Assembly: GCA_023420935.1 (NCBI GenBank)
Contig: JAEZUR010000024.1
Location: 1 to 15,436, forward strand
Direction: 5' to 3'
Length of the DNA: 15,436 bases
Origin: Bacillota bacterium
GTDB lineage: Bacteria > Bacillota > Clostridia > Lachnospirales > Lachnospiraceae
In this document: positions 1 through 6,539 of the stretch, in pieces
Numbering within the stretch: position 1 is the first letter of the stretch
Layout of the letters: each line of letters starts with the position of its first letter
The notes under the pieces: generated by a model
Told to the model about the DNA's origin: nothing
Databases searched by the model: none
Seen by the model: only the letters and a program-made list of their open reading frames with translations
Program-made: the position numbers and the translations under genes

Positions 1-1
1 T

Positions 2-1171
2 TGTACCTTTAGTGAAAACTTCTTATTTATCCAAGGTCTTCCAAGTCCAGGTGTATGGTTAGCTGGGTTAGTAGAAACAGGTTGGGGAATGTTAAGTACT
101 GGATTAGAAAACTTACTGGTATCACAAGGGGCTTCTGATTGGGTATTATCTCTTGCAATCGGTGGTGTAATGGATGGCGTTGGAGCTGTAATGGGATTTT
201 TACCATTAGTTCTTGTTATGTATGTTTTATTATCCTTTATGGAAGATAGCGGATACATGGCTAGAGTAGCATTTGTAATGGATCGTATTTTTAGAAAGTT
301 TGGATTGTCCGGCCGTTCCTTTATTCCTTTGCTTATGGGATTTGGTTGTTCAGTACCAGCTCTTATGGCATCAAGAACGTTGGAAAGTGATAAGGATCGT
401 AAAATTACCATGATGATTACACCATTTATGTCTTGTGGTGCTAAACTTCCGATCTATGCTATGTTTGCAGTAACTTTATTTGCAGATAGCAATCAGACGG
501 TAATTGTATATTCTATCTATATGCTTGGGATGATTATTGCAATTGTTAGTGCATTGATTTTAAATAAATTTTTCTTTAAAGGTGAAACATCAAACTTTAT
601 CATGGAGTTACCACAGTATCGTGTTCCAACATGGAAAAGTGTATGTATTCATACTTGGGAAAAAGTTAAGAGCTTTGCAGTAAAAGCAGGTACCATTATT
701 TTTGGAGCAACTGTTTTAATATGGTTCCTTTCCAACTTTAATTTTACTGGTATGTGCGATATGGAAGATAGTTTCCTTGCCTACTTTGGTAATGCAATTA
801 AAATTATCTTCGTTCCACTTGGATTTGGAGACTGGAGAGCATCTGTTGGTGTTGTAACTGGATGGATTGCAAAGGAGAATATTGTTGCAACATTTGGCCA
901 GCTGTTTGGTGGAATTAACGACGATGCAACCATTGGTGCAATTATGGCTGGTGAACAGGCATTACCACAGATAACAGATGTATTTGATAAAGTATCTGCA
1001 GTTTCTTATATGGCGTTTAATCTGTTATGTATGCCATGTTTCGCGGCGGTAGGTGCAATTCGAAGAGAAATGGGTTCCCTTAAGTGGACACTTAGAACAG
1101 TTGGGTTCCAAATGTTAGTTGCATATCTTGTAGCTTTTGTAATTAATACAGTAGGGCATCTGATTTTTTAA
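2..1171 (+). CDS. feoB: Ferrous iron transporter FeoB, C-terminal part (5' truncated by window)
   Basis: FeoB imports Fe2+ across the cytoplasmic membrane. The frame is open from base 2, so about 389 C-terminal residues are visible. The N-terminal G-protein domain (G1-G5 motifs) lies upstream of the window. What is seen is the membrane part: several long hydrophobic segments and the two Gate-type repeats. The first Gate carries GFGCSVPA near visible residue 113, followed by FMSCGAKLPIYAMF. The second carries the WRASVGVVTGWIAKENIV stretch typical of FeoB. The conserved Cys of the GCxxPA motif, important for iron passage in studied FeoB proteins, is present. The ATG at 89 is internal and not the real start. 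A Fur-like gene and a Cys-rich peptide gene follow closely, so this is the 3' half of a feo operon. The family call is very sure. Confidence 0.96.
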   Translation, partial: CTFSENFLFIQGLPSPGVWLAGLVETGWGMLSTGLENLLVSQGASDWVLSLAIGGVMDGVGAVMGFLPLVLVMYVLLSFMEDSGYMARVAFVMDRIFRKFGLSGRSFIPLLMGFGCSVPALMASRTLESDKDRKITMMITPFMSCGAKLPIYAMFAVTLFADSNQTVIVYSIYMLGMIIAIVSALILNKFFFKGETSNFIMELPQYRVPTWKSVCIHTWEKVKSFAVKAGTIIFGATVLIWFLSNFNFTGMCDMEDSFLAYFGNAIKIIFVPLGFGDWRASVGVVTGWIAKENIVATFGQLFGGINDDATIGAIMAGEQALPQITDVFDKVSAVSYMAFNLLCMPCFAAVGAIRREMGSLKWTLRTVGFQMLVAYLVAFVINTVGHLIF

Positions 1172-1205
1172 AACAAAAATAATTAAAATAGGAGGAAGAT
1201 TTATA

Positions 1206-1655
1206 TTGAATAACGACATATATGAGAATCAGCCATTTACCAGAGTGATGGAACATAAAGAAATTATTATATCTGAACTGCGTAATAAAGGCTGCAGAAT
1301 TACAAAACAAAGAATCTTAATTATTGATATTATTCTTCAAAATGAATGTTCCTGCTGTAAAGAAATATACTATCAGGCAAGTCGAATTGATTCCTCTATT
1401 GGTATTGCAACAGTATACCGAATGCTTAAAGTTTTAGAGGAAATAGGAGCAATCAATCGGAAGAATTTATATAAGGTTACTTATTCGGATGAGTTTGAAT
1501 TAGAGAGAGGCTGTTGCATTCAGTTTGCCAATAAGGAAGTGATACAGCTTTCCTCGTCAGATCTTAAAGAAGTATTAAAGGCTGGTTTGTTAGCCAGAGG
1601 ATTCTCAATTGACGATAAGATGCATCTTGTAAATATGACCACATGTTGTGGATAA
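1206..1655 (+). CDS. Divergent Fur-family transcriptional regulator (149 aa)
   Basis: The start is a TTG at 1206, chosen because GGAGGA at 1191-1196 lies 9 bases upstream; the first in-frame ATG (1248) has no comparable site. Residues about 20-92 form a Fur-type winged helix: TKQRILIIDIIL, then the recognition-helix region IGIATVYRMLKVLEEIGAI at residues 65-83. The C-terminal dimerisation and metal-binding half is degenerate. The usual His-rich HHDH-type block is missing, and only two histidines (H17, H140) occur in the protein. Instead there are eight cysteines: C30, C48, C50, C51, C103, C104, C147 and C148, three of the groups being CC pairs, with TTCCG at the extreme end. It sits 34 bases after feoB and 13 bases before the FeoB-associated peptide gene, so local control of iron uptake is the natural guess. 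Fold assignment is strong; metal, redox or Fe-S sensing through Cys is inference. Confidence 0.88.
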   Translation: MNNDIYENQPFTRVMEHKEIIISELRNKGCRITKQRILIIDIILQNECSCCKEIYYQASRIDSSIGIATVYRMLKVLEEIGAINRKNLYKVTYSDEFELERGCCIQFANKEVIQLSSSDLKEVLKAGLLARGFSIDDKMHLVNMTTCCG

Positions 1656-1668
1656 AGGAGGCTTTATC

Positions 1669-1824
1669 ATGATTGATTTTATAGTTGTTGGATTTATTGT
1701 ACTAAGTCTTAGCGGTATCGTTTATTCCAAGATAAAGAAGGCAAAAGCAGGAGAAAGCTCAGCCTGTGGATGTAGTTGTAGTGGCTGTCCTTCAAAAAGC
1801 TGCCCAAGTCATCAAGAAATGTAG
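1669..1824 (+). CDS. FeoB-associated Cys-rich membrane peptide (51 aa)
   Basis: A small gene with a good ribosome site (AAAGGAGG at 1653-1660, 8 bases before the ATG). The product begins with a hydrophobic helix, MIDFIVVGFIVLSLSGIVYS, then a basic turn (KIKKAKAG), then a Cys cluster, CGCSCSGCPSKSC, with cysteines at residues 33, 35, 37, 40 and 45. This layout (one membrane segment followed by a short cytoplasmic Cys-rich tail) matches the FeoB-associated Cys-rich membrane protein family found downstream of feoB in Firmicutes; it may act in the role FeoC plays in enterobacteria. The molecular function is not established; binding of iron or an Fe-S cluster by the Cys tail is inference. It is the last gene before the operon terminator at 1858-1907. 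Confidence 0.88.
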   Translation: MIDFIVVGFIVLSLSGIVYSKIKKAKAGESSACGCSCSGCPSKSCPSHQEM

Positions 1825-1857
1825 TTTTCGTTGCTTTATTTTTAATTAACAATACAA

Positions 1858-1907
1858 AAACATAGATCAGTCAGCATAGTATTTGCTGGCTGTTTCTATG
1901 TTTTTTT
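1858..1907 (+). terminator. Rho-independent terminator of the feo operon
   Basis: The left arm AAACATAGA (1858-1866) pairs perfectly with TCTATGTTT. An inner CAG-T-CAGCA / TGCTG-G-CTG stem continues the hairpin across one internal mismatch. The loop is about 7 bases and seven T follow at 1901-1907. It lies 33 bases after the Cys-rich peptide gene. Confidence 0.9.
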
Positions 1908-1955
1908 GGCATCAGGTTTCCAAATTGGGAACGTGTTGAATATTGGCGAAAAATG

Positions 1956-1991
1956 TTTTATTCTGTTAAGAATTTAATTGACAGAATAAAA
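1956..1991. repeat. 14-bp inverted repeat overlapping the chemoreceptor -35 box
   Basis: The left arm TTTTATTCTGTTAA (1956-1969) and right arm TTGACAGAATAAAA (1978-1991) are complementary at 13 of 14 positions, the remaining pair being G-T. They are separated by 8 bases. The right arm contains the TTGACA -35 hexamer. No T tract follows on the + strand, so it does not look like a terminator for either neighbour. Its position suggests an operator for an unknown regulator; this is inference. Confidence 0.6.
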
Positions 1992-2006
1992 AAATTATTA
2001 TATATC
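1978..2006 (+). promoter_or_regulatory. Predicted sigma-A promoter of the chemoreceptor gene
   Basis: A perfect TTGACA at 1978-1983 is followed, after 17 bases, by TATATC at 2001-2006. The leader to the ATG at 2074 would be about 60 bases. It follows the feo terminator, so the chemoreceptor is its own unit. No sigma-D (flagellar type) promoter was recognised. Confidence 0.65.
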
Positions 2007-2073
2007 TATATTGTATGGTATATGAACTAAGGGTATCTATCATAATTTTATTGGTCCTAAGAAAGGGGTATTT

Positions 2074-4161
2074 ATGAAGTCAATTCGACAAAAATTAGTA
2101 GTATCAACATTAATACTTGTTATACTACCATTTTTAATTTCGAACATTGCAAATAATTATTACATGAAGAGTAATTACCAAAAAGAACTTACCAAAGACA
2201 ACAAAGAACTAGCCACTACATTGGCAGATCAAGTAACATCATTTATTCAAAGAGGTTTTTCGATAACAGAACAGATTACATTTAATAATGACGTAAAAGG
2301 GTTTATTCCAGAAGCACAGGTTAAGGTAGTAAAAGATGTGATTGAGAAGAACCCTTATTTTGATTTACTCTATATTCAGGGTACAGATGGTATGCAAACT
2401 GCAAGAACGAGTGGTGAATTAGGTGATAGATCCAATCGTTGGTGGTTTACAAAGGTTGTAGATGAAAGAGAAGCATTTGTTAGTAAATCCTATTATTCCT
2501 TATCAGGAAATGTACCTGTAACTACAATTGCAATGCCTATCAATGATAATAATGGAACATTTGTAGGTGTTATGGGTGCGGATATTAAGTTAAATGTACT
2601 TCAAGAGATTATTGATAAAAATAGTGGAGGAAGCAAATACGCATTTATTATTGATGGAGAAGGCGTAGTAATCGCCCATCCAGATAGTGTTCAAGTTTCT
2701 GAACTGTATAATTACAAAACAATGAAAAAAGTAGTGTTAAAGAAAGATGACAAAGGCAACATTATGATGGATGCTGATGGCAATCAATTAACAGAAGAAT
2801 TAGAGATAAAAGTGCCAACGAAACAAAAAGAGATTGTAGAAAAGGCACTGAATGGAGAAACAGGTACAGCTACATACAAAAATAATGAGGGAACGGAAGT
2901 AGTTAGTGCTTATGCTAGCATCAATCTTCCAGGTGTATCAGATAAATGGGCAGTAATTACAGTGGAAGATAAAGCGGATGCCATGAATTTTATTACATAT
3001 ACCCAGTACTTTAGTATCATCATTTGTTTTGCAGTTATTATTATTGCAGGTATTTTAACATCCATATTAGCCAATCGAATTGCAAAACCAATCAAGAAAT
3101 CATCTGAATACTTAAGTCAGATCGCAAAGGGTGATTTTACAATTGACGTAGATTCTAAATTTACTGCGAGAAAAGATGAAGTTGGAACGATTGCAAATGG
3201 AATAAAAGATATGAAGGATTCACTGAAGCGTTTAGTATCAAGCATCTCAACGGAATCTATAAGAATCGAGACAGAAGTTGATAATGTAGTAACGAATATG
3301 GCTAAATTAAATGATAATCTTGAAAGCGTTTCAGCCACTACGGAGGAACTAGCAGCAAGTACGGAAGAAAGTGCCGCGACTTCTCAACAGATGTCTGAAA
3401 CAACACAAGAAATTGAAAGAGCAGTTCATTCCATTGCTGAGAATTCTCAAAAGGGTGCAATCGCAGCCAAAGATATTAGTCAACGTGCTATGGAAACCAA
3501 AGGTAGTGTAAGTGATTCTCAACGCAGAGCTATGACATTATTGAAAGATACGAAAGGTCAATTAGAAAAAGCAATTGAAGATTCTAAAGTTGTAGAACAG
3601 ATTAACGTTTTAACGGATTCCATTATGCAAATAACGGAACAGACCAATCTACTTGCATTAAACGCAGCAATTGAAGCTGCTAGAGCAGGAGAAGCAGGAA
3701 AAGGATTCTCTGTTGTTGCGGAGGAAATACGTAAATTGGCTGAGCAATCCAAAACAGCAGTTATGAGAATTCAAGAAGTAACAGACCGAGTAACTAGTAC
3801 GGTAGTTAACCTATCAGATAGTTCGAATAATCTACTTACTTTTGTTTCAACTGATGTTAATAACGACTATAAGAATATGTTAGAAGTAGTTGAGAAATAT
3901 AACGAAGATGCAAAATTTGTAGATGATTTGGTATCTGAATTTAGCTCAACTTCAGAAGAGTTGCTCGCATCCATCGAAAATATTCTAGAAGGAATTGATG
4001 GAGTCGCTCAGGCAGCCAATGAAAGTGCAATTGGTACAACCGAAATTGCAGGAAGAGTTTCAGATGCTAACATAATGTCAAGTGTAATAACAGAAAAGGT
4101 TACCACAACAAAAGAAAGTGCAGAAAAGCTGAAAGAAGAAATATCAGTATTTAAACTATAA
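2074..4161 (+). CDS. Methyl-accepting chemotaxis protein with dCache sensor domain (695 aa)
   Basis: This is a transmembrane chemoreceptor that would control a CheA kinase. AAAGGGG at 2062-2068 precedes the ATG. TM1 is at about residues 9-25, an extracellular double-Cache domain at about 30-300, TM2 at about 312-333, HAMP to about 386, and a long coiled-coil signalling domain to the C terminus. The signalling tip is unmistakable at about residues 519-560 (EQTNLLALNAAIEAARAGE, then GFSVVAEEIRKLAEQS). In the distal Cache module R122, W124, F125, Y140 and D170 are spaced like the ligand contacts of amino-acid-binding dCache receptors, recalled from memory, but G117 and S142 stand where that motif usually has Tyr and Asp, so the ligand cannot be assigned. 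No CheR/CheB-tethering C-terminal pentapeptide is seen; the protein ends in ISVFKL. It is flanked by its own promoter and terminator. Confidence 0.96.
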   Translation: MKSIRQKLVVSTLILVILPFLISNIANNYYMKSNYQKELTKDNKELATTLADQVTSFIQRGFSITEQITFNNDVKGFIPEAQVKVVKDVIEKNPYFDLLYIQGTDGMQTARTSGELGDRSNRWWFTKVVDEREAFVSKSYYSLSGNVPVTTIAMPINDNNGTFVGVMGADIKLNVLQEIIDKNSGGSKYAFIIDGEGVVIAHPDSVQVSELYNYKTMKKVVLKKDDKGNIMMDADGNQLTEELEIKVPTKQKEIVEKALNGETGTATYKNNEGTEVVSAYASINLPGVSDKWAVITVEDKADAMNFITYTQYFSIIICFAVIIIAGILTSILANRIAKPIKKSSEYLSQIAKGDFTIDVDSKFTARKDEVGTIANGIKDMKDSLKRLVSSISTESIRIETEVDNVVTNMAKLNDNLESVSATTEELAASTEESAATSQQMSETTQEIERAVHSIAENSQKGAIAAKDISQRAMETKGSVSDSQRRAMTLLKDTKGQLEKAIEDSKVVEQINVLTDSIMQITEQTNLLALNAAIEAARAGEAGKGFSVVAEEIRKLAEQSKTAVMRIQEVTDRVTSTVVNLSDSSNNLLTFVSTDVNNDYKNMLEVVEKYNEDAKFVDDLVSEFSSTSEELLASIENILEGIDGVAQAANESAIGTTEIAGRVSDANIMSSVITEKVTTTKESAEKLKEEISVFKL

Positions 4162-4176
4162 TACAAAATTGGAATG

Positions 4177-4224
4177 GGTAGTTGTAAAGATAGACTTAGT
4201 GCTATTTTTATAGCTGCCTTTTTT
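4177..4224 (+). terminator. Rho-independent terminator after the chemoreceptor
   Basis: A 17-bp stem is formed by 4177-4193 and 4202-4218 with four G-U pairs, an 8-base loop and six T at 4219-4224. It begins 15 bases after the stop codon. Confidence 0.88.
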
Positions 4225-4239
4225 ATAACTATTTCACAA

Positions 4240-4268
4240 TTGCTAGAATTTAACATGAAATATATAAT
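4240..4268 (+). promoter_or_regulatory. Predicted sigma-A promoter of the EcsC-domain gene
   Basis: TTGCTA at 4240-4245, a 17-base spacer and a perfect TATAAT at 4263-4268. It lies just downstream of the chemoreceptor terminator and gives a leader of about 75 bases to the ATG at 4352. Four of six -35 positions and all -10 positions match consensus. Confidence 0.72.
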
Positions 4269-4351
4269 AGAATATAGAGAATAAATGAAATGGTTCATTA
4301 CAGTGTATAACTATAAAATAAAAGTTAAGAATAACTAAGAAGGAGGCTATT

Positions 4352-5188
4352 ATGGGAATAAAAGAATCAAACCAAGCTGATAGAAAAAAATATGAAATTA
4401 TAAGAAAGCAACTGAAAATAGTGGATAGACAAGAAGAGAAAATCTTGAATCAAGTGGAACTTGCATTTATTAAAAATAAAATCAATCCAATTGTTGAAAA
4501 TATTGAGGATATTATTCCAGAAAAATTAAAATCCACCTTAAATCTGGCATTTTATAAAGGTTTTCAATTGGTCTATGAGAAGGGCAATGCATATATTGAA
4601 AAAACATATGATAAGGATAAAATCCAACTGGAATATGATCTAAATGACTATGCGGTTGATCGTTCCAAAAGTATTAATTATGTGAAACGCTTAGATAAGA
4701 AGTCAAATCAATCCAAACTTCTGAATTCTTCTATTGCGGCGGTAGAAGGTGGAGTACTTGGAATCTTAGGGATAGGTCTTCCTGATATCCCATTATTTCT
4801 TGCTGTCATGATTCGGAATATAAATGAGATTGCACTAAGTTACGGATTTGATTACGATTCAGAAGAAGAAAAATGTTATATTCTTTCACTCATATGTTGT
4901 GCACTAACGAAGGAAGATAGACAATTGGAGTTGAATAAACAAGTGGATAGTTTAGCGGAGAGAATTAGTAATAATATTACTACAGACATCCAGTTGGAAA
5001 CACAATTAAAACAGACTGCAGAAGTATTGTCAGACGCACTCCTAACTGCTAAGTTTATACAAGGAATCCCTTTGGTTGGCATCATAGGTGGAGTTGTAAA
5101 TCATACGATTATAAGGAAAATAGGGAAGTATGCTTCAGTTAAGTATAAAAAAAGGTATTTATTGCGTAAACTAAAAGAAATAAATTAG
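4352..5188 (+). CDS. EcsC family protein (278 aa)
   Basis: AGGAGG at 4341-4346 sits 5 bases before the ATG. The N-terminal 125 residues are charged and helical (many Lys, Glu, Asp). The family core follows at about residues 130-182: the Gly-rich hydrophobic stretch GGVLGILGIGLPDIPLF, then RNINEIALSYGFDYDSEEEK, which matches the EcsC domain pattern of a hydrophobic 'LPDIP' helix followed by IAxxYGFD. A second Gly-rich hydrophobic hairpin, GIPLVGIIGGVVN, occurs at about 237-249, and the end is strongly basic (KYKKRYLLRKLK). EcsC is named for the third gene of the Bacillus subtilis ecs operon, but no EcsA/EcsB ABC transporter lies here and the biochemical role of the domain is unknown. It is likely a peripheral or membrane-inserted protein (inference). 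It has its own promoter and no terminator before the next promoter, so some readthrough into the TetR gene is possible. Confidence 0.85.
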   Translation: MGIKESNQADRKKYEIIRKQLKIVDRQEEKILNQVELAFIKNKINPIVENIEDIIPEKLKSTLNLAFYKGFQLVYEKGNAYIEKTYDKDKIQLEYDLNDYAVDRSKSINYVKRLDKKSNQSKLLNSSIAAVEGGVLGILGIGLPDIPLFLAVMIRNINEIALSYGFDYDSEEEKCYILSLICCALTKEDRQLELNKQVDSLAERISNNITTDIQLETQLKQTAEVLSDALLTAKFIQGIPLVGIIGGVVNHTIIRKIGKYASVKYKKRYLLRKLKEIN

Positions 5189-5197
5189 TTAAACTGC

Positions 5198-5226
5198 TTG
5201 ACTTAAAATCGTACTTATAGTACGAT
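5198..5226 (+). promoter_or_regulatory. Predicted promoter of the TetR / FMN-binding protein operon
   Basis: TTGACT at 5198-5203, a 17-base spacer and TACGAT at 5221-5226. The -35 box starts 10 bases after the EcsC stop codon. The -10 is a weak match (4 of 6) and is embedded in the right arm of a perfect dyad. Confidence 0.6.
5208..5226. promoter_or_regulatory. Perfect 19-bp palindromic operator across the -10 box
   Basis: ATCGTACTTATAGTACGAT is a perfect inverted repeat of two 8-bp arms (5208-5215 and 5219-5226) around a TAT centre. It covers half of the spacer and the whole -10 hexamer of the promoter driving a tetR gene that starts 58 bases later. Size, symmetry and position fit a TetR-family autorepression operator. 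Binding itself is inference. Confidence 0.75.
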
Positions 5227-5283
5227 AAATAAATTGAAAACGCAAATATTAGTAAAAGCGTATTATTTTGTATGGAGGGTAGA

Positions 5284-5919
5284 ATGGGTAGAAAGAAAAA
5301 AGAAGCTTTAACACAATTTAATCGTAACAATATTTTAGAAACAGCAAAAAAATTGTTTCATGAAAAAGGCTTAACCAACACTACCATGGATGACATTGCT
5401 AAACATGCGGATTATAGCAAATCTACCATATATGTATATTTTAAAAGTAAAGAAGAGATCTACAACTATATTATTTATGATAATATGGTTCAATTGCGTG
5501 AACTTTTAGAAAAAAATATTGACTTACAAAAGTACAGTTTTGAACAATGTTATTTCAATATCTGTAATGCGATTGTGTCTTTTCAAAATGAGTATCCTTT
5601 ATTTTTAGAAACCATGTTAAGCGAGATTAGTATTGATTCAACTGATCACGATGAGAATCCGATTTTGAAAGATATCTATCAAGTAGGTGAAAGTATTAAT
5701 TCGATTATCATTCTTTTTATAGAGAATGGGATGCAAGCAAACTATTTTGATTCACAAATTGATCCCAAAATAACGACACAAACGTTATGGGCAAGTATAT
5801 GTGGAGTCATCTATCTTTCAGAAAAAAAGAAGGATTACATTCAGATGACCATGGATCTTAAGAAAGATGCATTTTTGCATGAAAGCTTTGCGCTATTATT
5901 GAAATCGATTACAAGATAG
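5284..5919 (+). CDS. TetR/AcrR family transcriptional regulator (211 aa)
   Basis: The ATG at 5284 is preferred over the in-frame ATG at 5272, because GGAGGG at 5274-5279 can only serve the later start and nothing like a ribosome site precedes 5272. The N-terminal helix-turn-helix is clear: residues 13-33 (NRNNILETAKKLFHEKGLTNT), then MDDIAKHADYSKSTIYVYFKSKEE at 35-58. The C-terminal ligand-binding half is all-helical and diverged, as usual, so the inducer cannot be read. The gene lies 57 bases downstream of a palindromic operator and 10 bases upstream of an FMN-binding protein gene. The likely role is repressor of its own two-gene operon. Family is very sure; ligand unknown. Confidence 0.93.
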   Translation: MGRKKKEALTQFNRNNILETAKKLFHEKGLTNTTMDDIAKHADYSKSTIYVYFKSKEEIYNYIIYDNMVQLRELLEKNIDLQKYSFEQCYFNICNAIVSFQNEYPLFLETMLSEISIDSTDHDENPILKDIYQVGESINSIIILFIENGMQANYFDSQIDPKITTQTLWASICGVIYLSEKKKDYIQMTMDLKKDAFLHESFALLLKSITR

Positions 5920-5929
5920 GAGAGCCAAG

Positions 5930-6340
5930 TTGAAAAAAGTTAGTGTGAATTGGAACATTATAATTCCTATTATTACAATGGTATGCCTTACAGGGGGGCT
6001 AATTTTACTCTCTTATTTATATGATGTGAATCAATACCAGACCACGGTACAATCGATGACGTTCGGTAATGTAGACATTAGTCAGATTCCAGATGGCATA
6101 TATGAGGGAGAATGTAATGTAAACTACATAGTTGCAAAGGTTCAGGTTTCGGTAGAAGAAGGAAAATTAGAGAAGATAATTCTTTTGGATCACAAGAATG
6201 AACGAGGATCTTCAGCAGAGCAAATCATTGATGATATGGTGTATGAACAAAAAGTAAATGTGGATACTATTAGCGGTGCAACTAATTCTAGCAAAGTTAT
6301 TATGAAAGCAGTAGAGAATGCATTGGCTAGTGCAAAGTAA
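5930..6340 (+). CDS. Membrane-anchored FMN-binding domain protein (136 aa)
   Basis: The start is a TTG at 5930, supported by AGGAGAG at 5918-5924, which overlaps the stop codon of tetR. One N-terminal membrane segment (about residues 9-29, IIIPIITMVCLTGGLILLSYL) anchors a small extracytoplasmic domain. That domain has the FMN_bind pattern: PDGIYEGECN, then VAKVQVSVEEGKLEKIILLDHKNERG, then DTISGATNSSKVIMKAVENAL at 112-132. D112-xx-SGAT-x-S120 resembles the NqrC/RnfG type motif where ApbE attaches FMN through a phosphoester to Ser/Thr; S120 would be the acceptor (inference; Thr is more usual). Such proteins pass electrons in membrane-linked chains. No apbE, rnf or other oxidoreductase gene lies nearby, so the partner is unknown. 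Co-transcription with tetR is very likely. Confidence 0.88.
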   Translation: MKKVSVNWNIIIPIITMVCLTGGLILLSYLYDVNQYQTTVQSMTFGNVDISQIPDGIYEGECNVNYIVAKVQVSVEEGKLEKIILLDHKNERGSSAEQIIDDMVYEQKVNVDTISGATNSSKVIMKAVENALASAK

Positions 6341-6379
6341 TAACATTCGAAAATTAATAAAACTTTTACGAGTTAAGTA

Positions 6380-6413
6380 GCTGTTTTTACTGCTTTACGT
6401 TAATAAAAATAGC
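6380..6413. other. Imperfect hairpin in the FMN protein - phosphatase gap
   Basis: GCTGTTTTTA (6380-6389) pairs with TAAAAATAGC (6404-6413) with one G-U pair and a 14-base loop. There is no T tract on either strand next to it, so it is a poor terminator. It is the only structure I see in the 199-base gap 6341-6539 apart from the promoter at 6462. Function is unknown. Confidence 0.35.
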
Positions 6414-6461
6414 AAACGTGTAAAGTGTAGGTAAATAATGGTAAAGGTTTGGTAAGGCCTA

Positions 6462-6490
6462 TTGAAGAACATTTTTTCATATGTTATGAC
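6462..6490 (+). promoter_or_regulatory. Possible promoter of the alkaline phosphatase gene
   Basis: TTGAAG at 6462-6467, a 17-base spacer and TATGAC at 6485-6490 with an upstream TG (6482-6483), making an extended -10. Both hexamers are only 4 of 6 matches. No clear PhoP-type direct repeats were found upstream, so phosphate control cannot be read from the sequence. Confidence 0.4.
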
Positions 6491-6539
6491 TATTATGAGA
6501 GGGTTGATAGAACACTCAAATAAAAGGAGGATAATGTGT

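Noticed and set aside
1916..1932. Small dyad GTTTCC-aaatt-GGGAAC after the feo terminator
   Set aside because: Six base pairs with one G-U, no link to a promoter; likely chance.
2910..3752. Minus-strand open frames inside the chemoreceptor gene
   Set aside because: They lie wholly inside a strongly supported gene, have no ribosome site and show no family features; they are antisense shadows.
4008..4298. Minus-strand open frame over the chemoreceptor end and the following gap
   Set aside because: It covers a convincing + strand coding end and terminator, and its composition is explained by them.
6380..6413. Terminator for the TetR/FMN operon
   Set aside because: A stem exists but no T tract follows on either strand; kept only as a hairpin of unknown role.
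6341..6461. PhoP-type direct repeats upstream of the alkaline phosphatase
   Set aside because: I looked for regularly spaced TTAACA-like repeats and found only loose GTAAA/GGTAA similarities without constant spacing.
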